DNA from: Bacteroidota bacterium | GTDB lineage: Bacteria; Bacteroidota; Ignavibacteria; SZUA-365 | Assembly: GCA_023432805.1 (NCBI GenBank) | Contig: JAEYUG010000129.1 | Coordinates: 4,230-68,229, forward strand | Reading direction: 5' to 3' | Length of the DNA: 64,000 bases | Part shown: positions 17,837-26,832 of the stretch, one piece after another | Position numbering within the stretch: the stretch's first letter is position 1 | Layout: each line of letters opens with the position of its first letter | Translations under genes and position numbers: made by a program | The notes under the pieces: generated by a model | Databases searched by the model: none | What the model was told of the DNA's origin: nothing | Seen by the model: the letters and a program-made list of their open reading frames with translations, nothing else

Positions 17837-19315
17837 ATGACCACGTATATCGTCGTCATCCTGCTCTACCTCGTCGCACTGACGATCTACAACTTCTACA
17901 AGGGCCGCAAGGTCAGCAATCAGGACGACATGATGGTGGCGGGACGCAGTCTCGGCATCACCACCATGGTGTTCACGCTCGTCTGCACGTGGATCGGATC
18001 GGGCACCTTCATCGCCGGCGCGGAATACGCGTTCAAGGCGGGCTGGAGTTCGCTGTGGATGCCGGCCGGCGCCTGGGTCGGCATCGCGGTCATCTACTTC
18101 CTCGCCGCGAAGATCCGCACCTTCGGCGAGTACACCATCGGCGACATTCTCGAGGAGCGCTACGGAAAGTTCGCCCGCCTCTTCGGCGCGATCGCACTCA
18201 TCATCGCATTCACCACCATCGTCTCGTACCAGTTCCGCGCGGGCGGCTACATCATCAACGTCATCACCGATGGTGCGGTCAGCGTGGAAATGGGACAGGC
18301 GCTCGCGGCAGGATTCGTGATCCTGTTCACCGCGCTCGGCGGCATGGTGGCCGTCGCGCATACGGATCTGCCCAACGGCATCATCATCGTGCTCGCATGC
18401 ATCATCGCGGTGCCCTTCGTCGTCATCACCGCCGGGGGATGGTCCGCACCCGCCACGATCCTGCCGGCCTCGCATTTCCAGGTGTTCACCGAGGACTTCG
18501 GACGCTACCCGCTGTTGAAGGGACTCAGCTACTTTTTCGCAACCATGTTTCTGCTGCTCGGCGTGCAGAGCATGTACCAGAAGTTCTACAGTGCACGCAC
18601 GCCCGGCGACGCGAAGAAGGCAGTGCTGTTGTGGATCGTCGGCACCATCGTCGTCGAAACCGTCGTCGTCGTGATCGCGATCTATGCCTCTTCGTATTTC
18701 CGGCAGAACAACATCGAGATCGATCCCGCCTCGGTGGTCCTGCAGGCTGCCCGGCAGATGATGCCCGCTCCTGTCGGACTGCTGCTGCTCGCAGCCGCGG
18801 TCGTCGTCGTGCTCTCGACAGGCATGAACTATCTGCTGAGTCCCTCGACCAACATCATGCGCGACATCTACCAGCGCTTCATTCGTCCCGATGCTCCGCA
18901 GTCCACCATGGTCGCGCTGCAGAAGGTCTTCATCGTCGTGCTCGGTCTGGCCGCGTTCCTGATGATCTTCATTCCCACGGTGCTCGACGCAAAGATATCC
19001 GTGCTCAAGTACGCCTACTTCGCGTACACGATGTACGGCGTTGCCATCACGCCCGCACTCTTTGCCGCGCTCTCGTGGAAACGCGCGACGAAGGCCGGCG
19101 GTCTGGCCAGCATCGTGCTTGGAGCCATCACGGCAGTGGTGCTCGATCTGGTGATTCCCTTCGGATTTCCCGAGCTCATGATTTCCGGAGATCCCTGGGG
19201 CATTCCGAGCATCTTCCCCGCGCTCGTCGTATCGATCGGTGCGCTGGTGATCGTCAGCTATGCGACGCCGAAGCCCGATGCGTCGGTGCTGGCGCGACTC
19301 TTCCCGGAGAAGTGA
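17837..19315 (+). CDS. Sodium:solute symporter (SSS) family transporter
   Basis: A 492-residue polytopic inner-membrane protein with about 13 hydrophobic segments. DDMMVAGRSLG followed by TWIGSGTFIAGAEYAFKAG and the FGEYTIGDILEERYGK segment are typical of the SSS superfamily, which couples Na+ influx to uptake of sugars, amino acids, vitamins or organic acids. The substrate is not determinable from sequence alone. It lies 14 bases after the M24 peptidase in the same direction, so a peptide-derived substrate is possible. Hairpin repeats begin two bases after its stop codon. Confidence 0.92.
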   Translation: MTTYIVVILLYLVALTIYNFYKGRKVSNQDDMMVAGRSLGITTMVFTLVCTWIGSGTFIAGAEYAFKAGWSSLWMPAGAWVGIAVIYFLAAKIRTFGEYTIGDILEERYGKFARLFGAIALIIAFTTIVSYQFRAGGYIINVITDGAVSVEMGQALAAGFVILFTALGGMVAVAHTDLPNGIIIVLACIIAVPFVVITAGGWSAPATILPASHFQVFTEDFGRYPLLKGLSYFFATMFLLLGVQSMYQKFYSARTPGDAKKAVLLWIVGTIVVETVVVVIAIYASSYFRQNNIEIDPASVVLQAARQMMPAPVGLLLLAAAVVVVLSTGMNYLLSPSTNIMRDIYQRFIRPDAPQSTMVALQKVFIVVLGLAAFLMIFIPTVLDAKISVLKYAYFAYTMYGVAITPALFAALSWKRATKAGGLASIVLGAITAVVLDLVIPFGFPELMISGDPWGIPSIFPALVVSIGALVIVSYATPKPDASVLARLFPEK

Positions 19316-19317
19316 CT

Positions 19318-19470
19318 GGAGGGTGGACGCCGTTCGTCCACCCGAAAGGTCGGTGGACGCCCTCGTCCACCCGAAAGGTCGGTGGACGTCCTCGTCCACC
19401 CTGCACCCAGAGATGTTTCGTCAAGGACGGACGAGGGCGTCCGTCCTCCCAGCAGGGCGTCCGTCCTCCC
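19318..19470. repeat. REP-like cluster 3 (types A and B mixed, plus a half element)
   Basis: Type A hairpins lie at 19322-19342 (GGAG foot, 5-nt loop), 19352-19371 and 19381-19400 (both with AAAGGTC before). An inverted type B hairpin lies at 19425-19446 (GGACGGACG-AGGG-CGTCCGTCC). A truncated right half of type B, AGGGCGTCCGTCCTCCC, follows at 19454-19470. The cluster fills the gap between two convergent genes almost completely. Confidence 0.9.
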
Positions 19471-19474
19471 GGGA

Positions 19475-20791
19475 TTACGTGAGGTCGTCGAGCAGCGATG
19501 CGAGCTGCCGGGCGACCTCGCGCCGTTCATAGCGCGCAACCTTCGAGCGATCCTGTTCGAGACCGAGGGCATTGGCCTGCCACTGCGCGAAGTAGTCGCG
19601 CACGATGGCGGCTATGCCCTCGACGTCGTTCGACCGCGCCACCGCTCCCGAGCGCGTTTCCTCGATCACCCGCGTCACCGCTCCCTCGGGTGCCAGCGTG
19701 ATGATCGGCTTCCCCGCGCCGATGTACTCGTAGACCTTTCCCGGCACGATCTCGTCGTTGCCGGCAAAGTCATCCACAATCATGAGCAGGGCGTCGGACT
19801 GGAACAGATGCCGCACGCTTGCTGCATGCGGCATGTACTCACGCACGACGATCGACGGTGCAAGCACGGGATGCGCGAACATCGCGCGCACTTCCGCGCC
19901 GAAGCGGCCGATGAACTGCAGCCGCAGCTTCGAAGCATCCACCCATCCCCGTTCGACACCGAGCGCGACCGCGGCGAGAAAGGTCTCGGGATTCCGCTTG
20001 CCGTACATCGAGCCCGTATAGGTGATCGTGCAAACATCGCGATCGACCACCTCCACCGTCGGGAAATCCGCGCTGTCGAAGCCGTTCGGCAACCAGTGCA
20101 CCTTGCCGCGGTCGATGCCGGGATACTTCGTCGCGAAATCCTTTGCGATGCCCTCCCAGGCCACCTCCATGCGGTCGCACTCGGCATACACCGACCGCTC
20201 GAAATGCCGGTCGATCGCATTCGGGATCACCCACCGCTTCGGCGTCGAGAGAAATCCCCGCCATGGATCGCGAAACCCCGCAATCCACGGCAGTCCCGTG
20301 CGCCGCTTCAGATCGCGCGCGATCAGCGAACAGGTGTACGGCGGCGACGACGAATACAGCGCCCGCACATCGTGATCCCCGATGATCTTCAACCCCTCCT
20401 CGACCCCGTAGCGCCGCCAACCCATGCGCGCATCCGGGATGAAGAACGTGGCACGCACCGCTTCCGCCAGACGCTCCGGCATCGACCGCCTCTCCCCCGG
20501 TTTCGGGATGGTATTGACATCCACCGGGGTCCCCGCCTTCTTGCCCGTGAACTTCCGATACACGTCGTAGGGCTCGAAAATGCGCGTGCGATACACGGCG
20601 ACATCTGAAGGGATTTCGTTGATGAGGGATTCGTCCCGCGCCGGATAATCGGCGTCCTTCACCGTCAAGACGATGGGAAGCCACCCGAATTCGCGCAGAT
20701 AGCGGGTGAATTTGAGCACCCGCTGCACGCCGGGTCCCCCCGACGGCGGAAAATAATACGAGACGACGAGAACACGCTTCTGCTCGGCCAT
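19475..20791 (-). CDS. Glycosyltransferase family 4-type protein
   Basis: A 438-residue protein with a GT-B layout. The N-terminus VLVVSYYFPPSGGPGVQRV is typical of the GT4 acceptor domain, and the C-terminal domain has FIGRFGAEVR and the donor-binding region VPGKVYEYIGAGKPIITLA with a Glu near the nucleotide sugar. It probably transfers a sugar onto an envelope glycan or lipid; donor and acceptor are unknown. It has no signal peptide and likely works at the cytoplasmic membrane face. It stands alone, divergent from the first cytochrome gene. Confidence 0.9.
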   Translation of the reverse strand: MAEQKRVLVVSYYFPPSGGPGVQRVLKFTRYLREFGWLPIVLTVKDADYPARDESLINEIPSDVAVYRTRIFEPYDVYRKFTGKKAGTPVDVNTIPKPGERRSMPERLAEAVRATFFIPDARMGWRRYGVEEGLKIIGDHDVRALYSSSPPYTCSLIARDLKRRTGLPWIAGFRDPWRGFLSTPKRWVIPNAIDRHFERSVYAECDRMEVAWEGIAKDFATKYPGIDRGKVHWLPNGFDSADFPTVEVVDRDVCTITYTGSMYGKRNPETFLAAVALGVERGWVDASKLRLQFIGRFGAEVRAMFAHPVLAPSIVVREYMPHAASVRHLFQSDALLMIVDDFAGNDEIVPGKVYEYIGAGKPIITLAPEGAVTRVIEETRSGAVARSNDVEGIAAIVRDYFAQWQANALGLEQDRSKVARYERREVARQLASLLDDLT

Positions 20792-21054
20792 GCAGGCAAC
20801 TTACGGACTGGGGCGGGACGAAAAAAACACACCGCTTCCAGCTGCGGGAACGCATGGGGACATTACGACCCTGCGTATCCGAATTACCGGTACCCGGGAC
20901 CGTACTGCATCCCGCACATCGCCCCATTCAGCATGAAATCGCCATTCTCTGCGTCAAATGTATTTCGGACATAAAAGCGAGTTTATGGTACATTTATTGC
21001 ATCGCTGACGGGACTGGACACCAATCCCGTTTTCATTTTTTCACTGGAGGATGT

Positions 21055-23064
21055 ATGAAACTTGTTCGCACCGTGGCGATGCTGGCGACAGCCGTCGCGT
21101 GCCTCTTGCAGGCTCAGGCTGCAGTGACGCCGCCCAACGCGAAGGCTCGCGTGTTCGGCGTGTCACCGAACCTGGTCAGCAAGAACATTCCCGGCATCGA
21201 CCGTCCGTCAAACGGACTTCCGAACGTCGGGAAAGGCACCAAGGTCTATCTCTACTGCGGCGGCGCGCCTTCAAAGGCGACCTCGCCCGATATCGCGGCG
21301 ACGCACTTCGCGTCTGCCGCCTTCACCATCTTCGAAAAGCCCGCCGGTTCGGCTGCGGATTTCACGACCATCGATTCGGTGCGCGCGTTCTTCATTCCTG
21401 ATGTGGACGGTACTTACCGCATTGCGATGGTGGGAACGGACAATCAGGGCCGCAGCGACGGCGACACGCTGGTGGTCAACGTGGCCAAGTACGTGGGCGT
21501 CGGAGGCATCGTCGGTTCAGCCATGCCACCGGATTGTTCCATCTGCCATGGTGGCATTGCCGCGACCTGGCGGCAGACGCCGCACGCAACCGCCCTGCAG
21601 CGCAAGCTCGACGACGCGGATACCGCGAACAGCCATTTCAAGCAGTCCTACTGCGTGCCCTGTCATGCGACGGGATCGACCAACCCGGATGCCGATGACG
21701 ACGGCTGGCAGTCCCGCGCACGGACGCTGGGGTGGACCTTCCCCGCGACCATCGGTCCCGGTACCTTCGAGGCCCTGAAGAACGGCTACCCCGAGCTCGC
21801 GAAGATGGCCGGTGTGCAGTGTGAGAGTTGTCATGGTCCCGGCAGCGCACACAACGGCGTGAAGACCGACAACAAGATTGCGGTGACGATGACCAGCCAG
21901 CAGTGCAATCAGTGTCACGACGCACCGCCGTATCACAACACCATCGACGAATACGAGAACTCCGGTCACAGCCATTCGACCGACGAGCCCGGCGTGCCCG
22001 AGTACATGAACCGGGGCAGCCAGACAAACCGCGACAGCGACTGCGCGCGTTGCCATACCTCGAATGGCTATGTGGATGTGTTCTTCAAGAGTTCTGATCC
22101 CACCAAGGCATTCACCAAGGCTCCGTACAAGGATGTCGGGTATGTGGGCTGCGTGACCTGCCACGATCCCCACGATGCCTCGCAGCCGCATCAGCTGCGC
22201 AAGCCTGCCGATCAGATCTGTGCGGACTGCCACTCCATCCGCGTGAGCGGTCAGAGCGGACTCCACTCCTCTCACCAGGGTCCCATGCTCGAAGGCACCG
22301 GCGGACGCGAGTTCCCGGGCTACACCTACGAATCATCCGCGCACAGGAACGTCGCAGAGAAGTGTGCAACCTGTCACATGTCGGCACCGTCCGATCCCCA
22401 ATACAAGAATCTGCTGGGCGGTCACAGCTTCCGCGTGCGGTATGACAAGGGGACTTCCGATCCCACCGATGACGTGATCAACGAAACCGGGTGCATCACC
22501 TGCCATGCGGGCGGCATGACGCTGGCGGATGTCGATGAGACGCAGAACGAGATCAAGGACCTGCTCGCACAGGTCAAGGCCCTGCTTCCGTTGCGCACCG
22601 ACGGTCGTCCGAAGTTCCCGTCGGACACGACGATGACGCAGACGCAGCGCGACGCGTCGTGGAACTACTACTACGTCAACAACGACAACAGCTTCGGCGT
22701 GCACAACTTCAAGTACGCCAAGTCGCTTCTCACCGCAACACTCGCCGTGCTGAATGCAACGGACGTGGAGAAGGTGGGCGCTGCCGGGAACTGGGAGCTG
22801 TCGCAGAACTACCCGAATCCCTTCAATCCCTCGACCGACATCCGCTTCAGCATTCCACGGGGCACGCAGGTGCGTCTGGTGGTTTATGATGCACAGGGCC
22901 GCGAAGTGAGCGTGCTCATCAACAGCCATCTCGGCGCCGGGACTTACGTTGTGCGCTGGAACGGCACCGGTACCGAGGCACGGACCGTACCCTCGGGCCT
23001 GTATTTCTATCGAATCGAGGCCGGGGACTTCACGTCCACCCGCAAGATGATGCTGATGAAATAA
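21055..23064 (+). CDS. Nonaheme cytochrome c with T9SS type A sorting domain (1)
   Basis: A 669-residue exported protein. I use the ATG at 21055, which follows GGAGG and starts signal peptide MKLVRTVAMLATAVACLLQA; the frame open from 20854 is not needed. Nine CxxCH heme-binding motifs lie between about residues 161 and 484: CSICH, CVPCH, CESCH, CNQCH, CARCH, CVTCH, CADCH, CATCH and CITCH. The C-terminal 85 residues are a type A sorting domain (QNYPNPFNPSTDIRFSIP, ending MMLMK). It should therefore receive heme in the periplasm and be moved to the cell surface by T9SS. An extracellular electron transfer role is inferred. A similar gene follows. Confidence 0.93.
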   Translation: MKLVRTVAMLATAVACLLQAQAAVTPPNAKARVFGVSPNLVSKNIPGIDRPSNGLPNVGKGTKVYLYCGGAPSKATSPDIAATHFASAAFTIFEKPAGSAADFTTIDSVRAFFIPDVDGTYRIAMVGTDNQGRSDGDTLVVNVAKYVGVGGIVGSAMPPDCSICHGGIAATWRQTPHATALQRKLDDADTANSHFKQSYCVPCHATGSTNPDADDDGWQSRARTLGWTFPATIGPGTFEALKNGYPELAKMAGVQCESCHGPGSAHNGVKTDNKIAVTMTSQQCNQCHDAPPYHNTIDEYENSGHSHSTDEPGVPEYMNRGSQTNRDSDCARCHTSNGYVDVFFKSSDPTKAFTKAPYKDVGYVGCVTCHDPHDASQPHQLRKPADQICADCHSIRVSGQSGLHSSHQGPMLEGTGGREFPGYTYESSAHRNVAEKCATCHMSAPSDPQYKNLLGGHSFRVRYDKGTSDPTDDVINETGCITCHAGGMTLADVDETQNEIKDLLAQVKALLPLRTDGRPKFPSDTTMTQTQRDASWNYYYVNNDNSFGVHNFKYAKSLLTATLAVLNATDVEKVGAAGNWELSQNYPNPFNPSTDIRFSIPRGTQVRLVVYDAQGREVSVLINSHLGAGTYVVRWNGTGTEARTVPSGLYFYRIEAGDFTSTRKMMLMK

Positions 23065-23441
23065 TCAACAGTTGCTGTCGTTCCGGGGGCTTCCCCCGGA
23101 TGCAGGGAAGGCGGGCCGATGGTTCGCCTTCCCTTTTTGCACCCTTTCGTCGCGTCTTCCACCCCGGAATCGGCTGTTTTCCTTCCCCCACCGCTGTCTC
23201 CCCCCTCATTTCTGAGAACCCCGAGCGGCAATATGACTCACGAGAGAATCCTTCTCTGATCCCACACATCAAGCGGCAGCGACAAGTGTTGAAAAAACAA
23301 GCGTATCGAACGACTTAGCGGGATGAATCGGAGAGACGGATCTTAAAATCGGATACAAGTTATCCGGTATGGGAGTTGATTGTATTGAGAGCATGGTGAT
23401 TATCGCACCTTCCGCACCTTTTTCCAATTACAGGAGTCATT
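23065..23441. other. Intergenic region between the two cytochrome genes
   Basis: It contains two hairpins just after the first cytochrome gene (23083-23099 and 23105-23138). The remaining 300 bases carry no supported gene. They presumably contain the promoter and leader of the second cytochrome gene, but no clear promoter boxes were recognised. Confidence 0.5.
23083..23138 (+). terminator. Terminator region after cytochrome 1
   Basis: A small hairpin CCGGGGG-CTT-CCCCCGG (23083-23099) is followed by GGGAAGGCG (23105-23113) pairing with CGCCTTCCC (23125-23133) and five Ts (23134-23138). The second structure is a canonical intrinsic terminator. Confidence 0.85.
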
Positions 23442-25520
23442 ATGAAACGGATGCGACTGCTTAATCTGGTCGTCCTCGCAGGCGCCCTGCTCGTCAGCAC
23501 CGGCTTTGCCCAGAAGGTTTCGGTCCAGCGCATCGCGATGTCCCCCCGCATGCTCGGGACGTACACGGGTTTCCCCGTGTCGACGGGTCTTCGCACAGTG
23601 CCGAACGGCATGAAAGTGTATCTGTCGGCTGACACGGTCATGGCACCGACCACGACATGGTCATGGACCATCGTCGAGAAGCCGGCCACGTCGGCTGCCG
23701 CGTTCAGCGATGCCGCTGCACGTTCCACCTCCCTGATCCCCGATGTGAGCGGTCGCTACATCGTGCAGATCGGCATTGACGGCGGCGTTGTCGGTCTCGA
23801 CACGCTGTACGCCAGCAATTACATGGGCATGCCCGCGACAGGTCTGTCGTGCTCGATGTGCCACTCGGCGACCAACACCGCATGGAAGGAAACACGCCAT
23901 GCGAAGATGTTCACCGACGGAATCACCGGTCAGCTCGAGACCGAAACGTACGAAGGCAAGACCTACGGCGTGTACAACAAGACCTGCATCAAGTGCCACA
24001 CGACTGGTTGGGAGCCCGCCGTCGACAACGGCAACTTCGGTTCGGAAGCCTTCAAGACCGGCTTCGACACCACATGGTACAAGATCGGCCGTTTCGTGAA
24101 CAACGAATACGTGATCGACTACCAGGACATGACCTCGTGGAACCTGATGAATGCTTCGTATCCGACGGTCGCCGCAGTGGCATCGGTTGGTTGCGAAAGC
24201 TGCCACGGTCCCGGCAAGGAACATGCGATGAACGGCGGCAACAAGGGCATGATTTCGGTTCCTGCCTCTGCTGGTGCCTGTATGCAGTGCCATGATGCTC
24301 CCAACAAGCATCGCCTCGGCAGCTACTGGGCAGCCTCGAACCATTCGACGATGGCCCTCAGCGCCGGTGAAGCAAGCCGTTCGGCCTGCTGGCCCTGCCA
24401 CAGCGGCAGCGCGATGATCGATTATGCGAAGAACATCAATTCGCCCGATTACTCGAAGACGCAGGTCAACACGTCGATCAGCTGCGTCACCTGCCATGAT
24501 CCCCACAGCGACGAGAATCCGAACCAGCTGCGTCTCGTGACGATGAAGCCGCTCATGAACGGCTACGTTCCCCCGGCAAACGTCGGCGGCAAGGGCGTGC
24601 TCTGCATGAACTGCCACCGCGCTCGTGTCAACGCGAAGGACAAGGTTGAAGCACAGGCCCGCGTGTTCGGCGACCGCTTCTACAACCACTACTCGCCGCA
24701 GGGCGACATGTTCCTCGGTTCGAACGCCGGCTACACCTACGGTCTCCCGATCGAAGGCATCGGCACCCACCTTCACCTCAAGGATGGTTGCGTGACCTGT
24801 CACATGGCCACCCGCGTGAACGGTTCGAGCAGCCATTCGAACCATGAGATGAAGATGACGGATGATCAGGGCAACGACATCGTGACCGCCTGCAAGACCT
24901 GCCACGGTGACATCACGAAGTTCGACGATGTGAAGGCGTACAGCGACTACGACGGCGACGGCGTGGTTGAAGGCGCACAGTCGGAAGTGCACGGTCTCAT
25001 GGACCAGCTGCATGACATTCTTCCGAAGAACGCGGCCGGCGACGTGATCAACATGCGCGCCGACTCGGTGAAGGTGAAGGCCGACAAGAATTACCCGGCC
25101 AACCTCGCGGCGATCTGGAATTACTACGCCGTGAAGTACGACTGGAGCTATGGCGTTCACAACACCAAGTACACGATTGCCATCCTGAAGGCCTCCCTCG
25201 GTTCGCTGACGGGTGTGGAGATGAAGGATCTGAACACGCCGAACGGCTTCTCGCTCGGCCAGAACTATCCGAACCCCTTCAATCCCTCGACGACCGTGAA
25301 CTTCTCGGTTCCGCGTTCGGCCGATGTGCGCATCGACGTGTACAACAGCGCGGGTCAGCTCGTGTCGACCATCGCCGACGGTCAGCTCGCTCCGGGCACC
25401 TACACGGCAACATTCGATGCAAAGAACATGACCAGCGGTCTGTACTTCTACCGCATGACGGCGACCTCGAACGGTCAGTCGCTCTACACGGTCACGAAGA
25501 AGATGGTGCTTGCGAAGTAA
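23442..25520 (+). CDS. Nonaheme cytochrome c with T9SS type A sorting domain (2)
   Basis: A 692-residue exported protein with signal peptide MKRMRLLNLVVLAGALLVST. Nine CxxCH motifs lie between about residues 137 and 488: CSMCH, CIKCH, CESCH, CMQCH, CWPCH, CVTCH, CMNCH, CVTCH and CKTCH. Their order and local context (CESCHGPG, CVTCHDPH) match the first cytochrome, so the two are paralogs. The C-terminus is a type A sorting domain (QNYPNPFNPSTTVNFSVP, ending MVLAK). Surface-localised electron transfer is inferred. The two genes have separate terminators, so they can be expressed independently. Confidence 0.93.
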   Translation: MKRMRLLNLVVLAGALLVSTGFAQKVSVQRIAMSPRMLGTYTGFPVSTGLRTVPNGMKVYLSADTVMAPTTTWSWTIVEKPATSAAAFSDAAARSTSLIPDVSGRYIVQIGIDGGVVGLDTLYASNYMGMPATGLSCSMCHSATNTAWKETRHAKMFTDGITGQLETETYEGKTYGVYNKTCIKCHTTGWEPAVDNGNFGSEAFKTGFDTTWYKIGRFVNNEYVIDYQDMTSWNLMNASYPTVAAVASVGCESCHGPGKEHAMNGGNKGMISVPASAGACMQCHDAPNKHRLGSYWAASNHSTMALSAGEASRSACWPCHSGSAMIDYAKNINSPDYSKTQVNTSISCVTCHDPHSDENPNQLRLVTMKPLMNGYVPPANVGGKGVLCMNCHRARVNAKDKVEAQARVFGDRFYNHYSPQGDMFLGSNAGYTYGLPIEGIGTHLHLKDGCVTCHMATRVNGSSSHSNHEMKMTDDQGNDIVTACKTCHGDITKFDDVKAYSDYDGDGVVEGAQSEVHGLMDQLHDILPKNAAGDVINMRADSVKVKADKNYPANLAAIWNYYAVKYDWSYGVHNTKYTIAILKASLGSLTGVEMKDLNTPNGFSLGQNYPNPFNPSTTVNFSVPRSADVRIDVYNSAGQLVSTIADGQLAPGTYTATFDAKNMTSGLYFYRMTATSNGQSLYTVTKKMVLAK

Positions 25521-25544
25521 TTCGCATCACGCGTCACGGAAAAA

Positions 25545-25575
25545 GGCGGGCCGCTTCGGCCCGCCGTTTCTTTTC
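25545..25575 (+). terminator. Intrinsic terminator after cytochrome 2
   Basis: GGCGGGCC (25545-25552) pairs with GGCCCGCC (25558-25565) around GCTTC, followed by GTTTCTTTT. It lies 24 bases after the stop codon. Confidence 0.88.
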
Positions 25576-25577
25576 CC

Positions 25578-25661
25578 GGGAGGACGGACGCCCTCGTCCG
25601 TCACGCTTCTACTCAACGCGGGAGGACGGACGCCCTCGTCCGTCACGCTTCAACTCAACGA
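25578..25661. repeat. REP-like cluster 4 (two tandem 42-bp type B units)
   Basis: Units start at 25578 and 25620, a 42-bp period. Each contains GGAG, then GACGGACG-CCCT-CGTCCGTC (25583-25602 and 25625-25644) and a tail CACGCTTC(T/A)ACTCAACG. The second tail overlaps the last bases of queC (stop at 25655-25657). Orientation is opposite to cluster 1. Confidence 0.9.
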
Positions 25662-26323
25662 TAGCGAATGGGATCCTTCACCCCTGCACGCGAAAATCCC
25701 CGCAGCCGCAGGGCGCATGACTCGCACACACCACAGGCCTCCGTCTCTTCGGTATAGCAGCTCCAGGTCAGGTGCAGCGGAGCACCCAGTTCGACGCCGA
25801 GACGAATGATCTCCGCCTTGGAGAGTTCGATCAGCGGCGTCACCACACGAAGGGGAGTCTCGTTCTTCGTCCCTGTCTCGATCACCCGCTGATACGCCTC
25901 ATAGAACACCTTCCTGCAATCGGGATATCCCGACGAATCCTCTTCCACGGCTCCGATGTACAAGGCTTCCGCACCGAGCACCTCGCACCAGCTGACGCCG
26001 ATGCCGAGCAGGTTCGCGTTGCGGAACGGCACGTAGGTGTTCGGGATGCCTCCGACGGACTCCGACGCAGGTGCGACGCGCATGGCATGATCTGTCAGAC
26101 TCGATCCCCCGATCTTCGTCAAATGGTCGAGCGAGACGACAAGTCGTCGCGTTGTGGGAACAGCATAATATGTAGCGATGTCGTGAAAGGCGCGGAGCTC
26201 ACGCTGCTGCGTACGCTGTCCGTAGGTCACGTGCAGAAGAGCGAGCTCATGCTCGCGCGCAGCCACGGCAGCACTGACGCAGGAATCCATTCCCCCGGAT
26301 GCGAGGACGACTGCGATGCTCAT
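25655..26323 (-). CDS. queC: 7-cyano-7-deazaguanine synthase
   Basis: A 222-residue enzyme converting 7-carboxy-7-deazaguanine to preQ0 with ATP and ammonia. The N-terminal PP-loop is VVLASGGMDSCV; YVPFRNANLL, the GAVEEDSSGYPDCR stretch and the zinc-binding cysteines in SCYTEETEACGVCESC near the C-terminus are diagnostic. It lies eight bases after queF and is the last gene of a bioY-queE-queF-queC run. Its 3' end overlaps the tail of a hairpin repeat, so the repeat inserted right at the gene boundary or supplied its final bases. Confidence 0.95.
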   Translation of the reverse strand: MSIAVVLASGGMDSCVSAAVAAREHELALLHVTYGQRTQQRELRAFHDIATYYAVPTTRRLVVSLDHLTKIGGSSLTDHAMRVAPASESVGGIPNTYVPFRNANLLGIGVSWCEVLGAEALYIGAVEEDSSGYPDCRKVFYEAYQRVIETGTKNETPLRVVTPLIELSKAEIIRLGVELGAPLHLTWSCYTEETEACGVCESCALRLRGFSRAGVKDPIRYR

Positions 26324-26331
26324 CGGCGGAA

Positions 26332-26793
26332 CTACTTCTTCCGCTTTTTCGACGTCCCGGCGGCGTCACCTTTCGCCGACATCTTCTCAGACGCCTTCGA
26401 CGCCTTCGCCGCAGCCTTCCCCGACGGCTTCGCCGCAGCCTTCGCCGCTCCCTTCGAGGACACATGCTCGGCGGTGATGATCGAGTGAATGCCACCGCGC
26501 GTGTTGAACGCACCGGTCACCTTCATGTAACGCGGTGCGCACACCTCGACGAGATCATCGAGAATCTGGTTGATCGCACTCTCGAAGTAGATGCCCTTAT
26601 TGCGGAATTCCAGGAAGTAGTACTTCAGCGACTTCAACTCGATGCACAGCGCATCCGGGATGTAGTACACGGTGATGGTTGCGAAATCGGGGAGTCCCGT
26701 CATGGGACAGACCGATGTGAACTCGGGATTCACATGCGTGATCTCGTAGTCACGGTCGGGATACTTGTTGGGAAAGGTGTCGATGCCGGCCAT
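26332..26793 (-). CDS. queF: NADPH-dependent preQ1 synthase with lysine/alanine-rich tail
   Basis: A 153-residue protein. Residues 1-110 or so are a unimodular QueF T-fold domain: EFTSVCPMTGLPDFATI holds the nucleophilic Cys (about 29) and catalytic Asp (about 36), IELKSLKYY contributes substrate contacts, and FNTRGGIHS closes the fold. It reduces the preQ0 nitrile to preQ1. The last 43 or so residues are an added low-complexity tail built of AAK, KAS and KP units, ending SKKRKK, which resembles histone H1-like tails. Such a tail is not part of the usual family. It is 39 bases after queE and eight before queC. Confidence 0.94.
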   Translation of the reverse strand: MAGIDTFPNKYPDRDYEITHVNPEFTSVCPMTGLPDFATITVYYIPDALCIELKSLKYYFLEFRNKGIYFESAINQILDDLVEVCAPRYMKVTGAFNTRGGIHSIITAEHVSSKGAAKAAAKPSGKAAAKASKASEKMSAKGDAAGTSKKRKK

Positions 26794-26832
26794 GGGAGGG
26801 ATCGAAGTGTGTGTGATGGAAGTGGATGGTGG

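Noticed and set aside
17780..19399. Long 539-residue minus-strand frame opposite the sodium symporter
   Set aside because: It has no family pattern and is rich in His, Asp and Arg, as expected for the antisense of a GC-rich membrane gene. The plus-strand gene is clear.
20930..21050. Bacteroidota-type promoter (TTTG/TAnnTTTG) before cytochrome 1
   Set aside because: AT-rich stretches with TACATTTA are present, but spacing to a -33 box does not fit, so no call was made.
23661..25160. Minus-strand frame opposite the second cytochrome
   Set aside because: It has no homology pattern, and the plus strand encodes nine heme motifs and a sorting signal.
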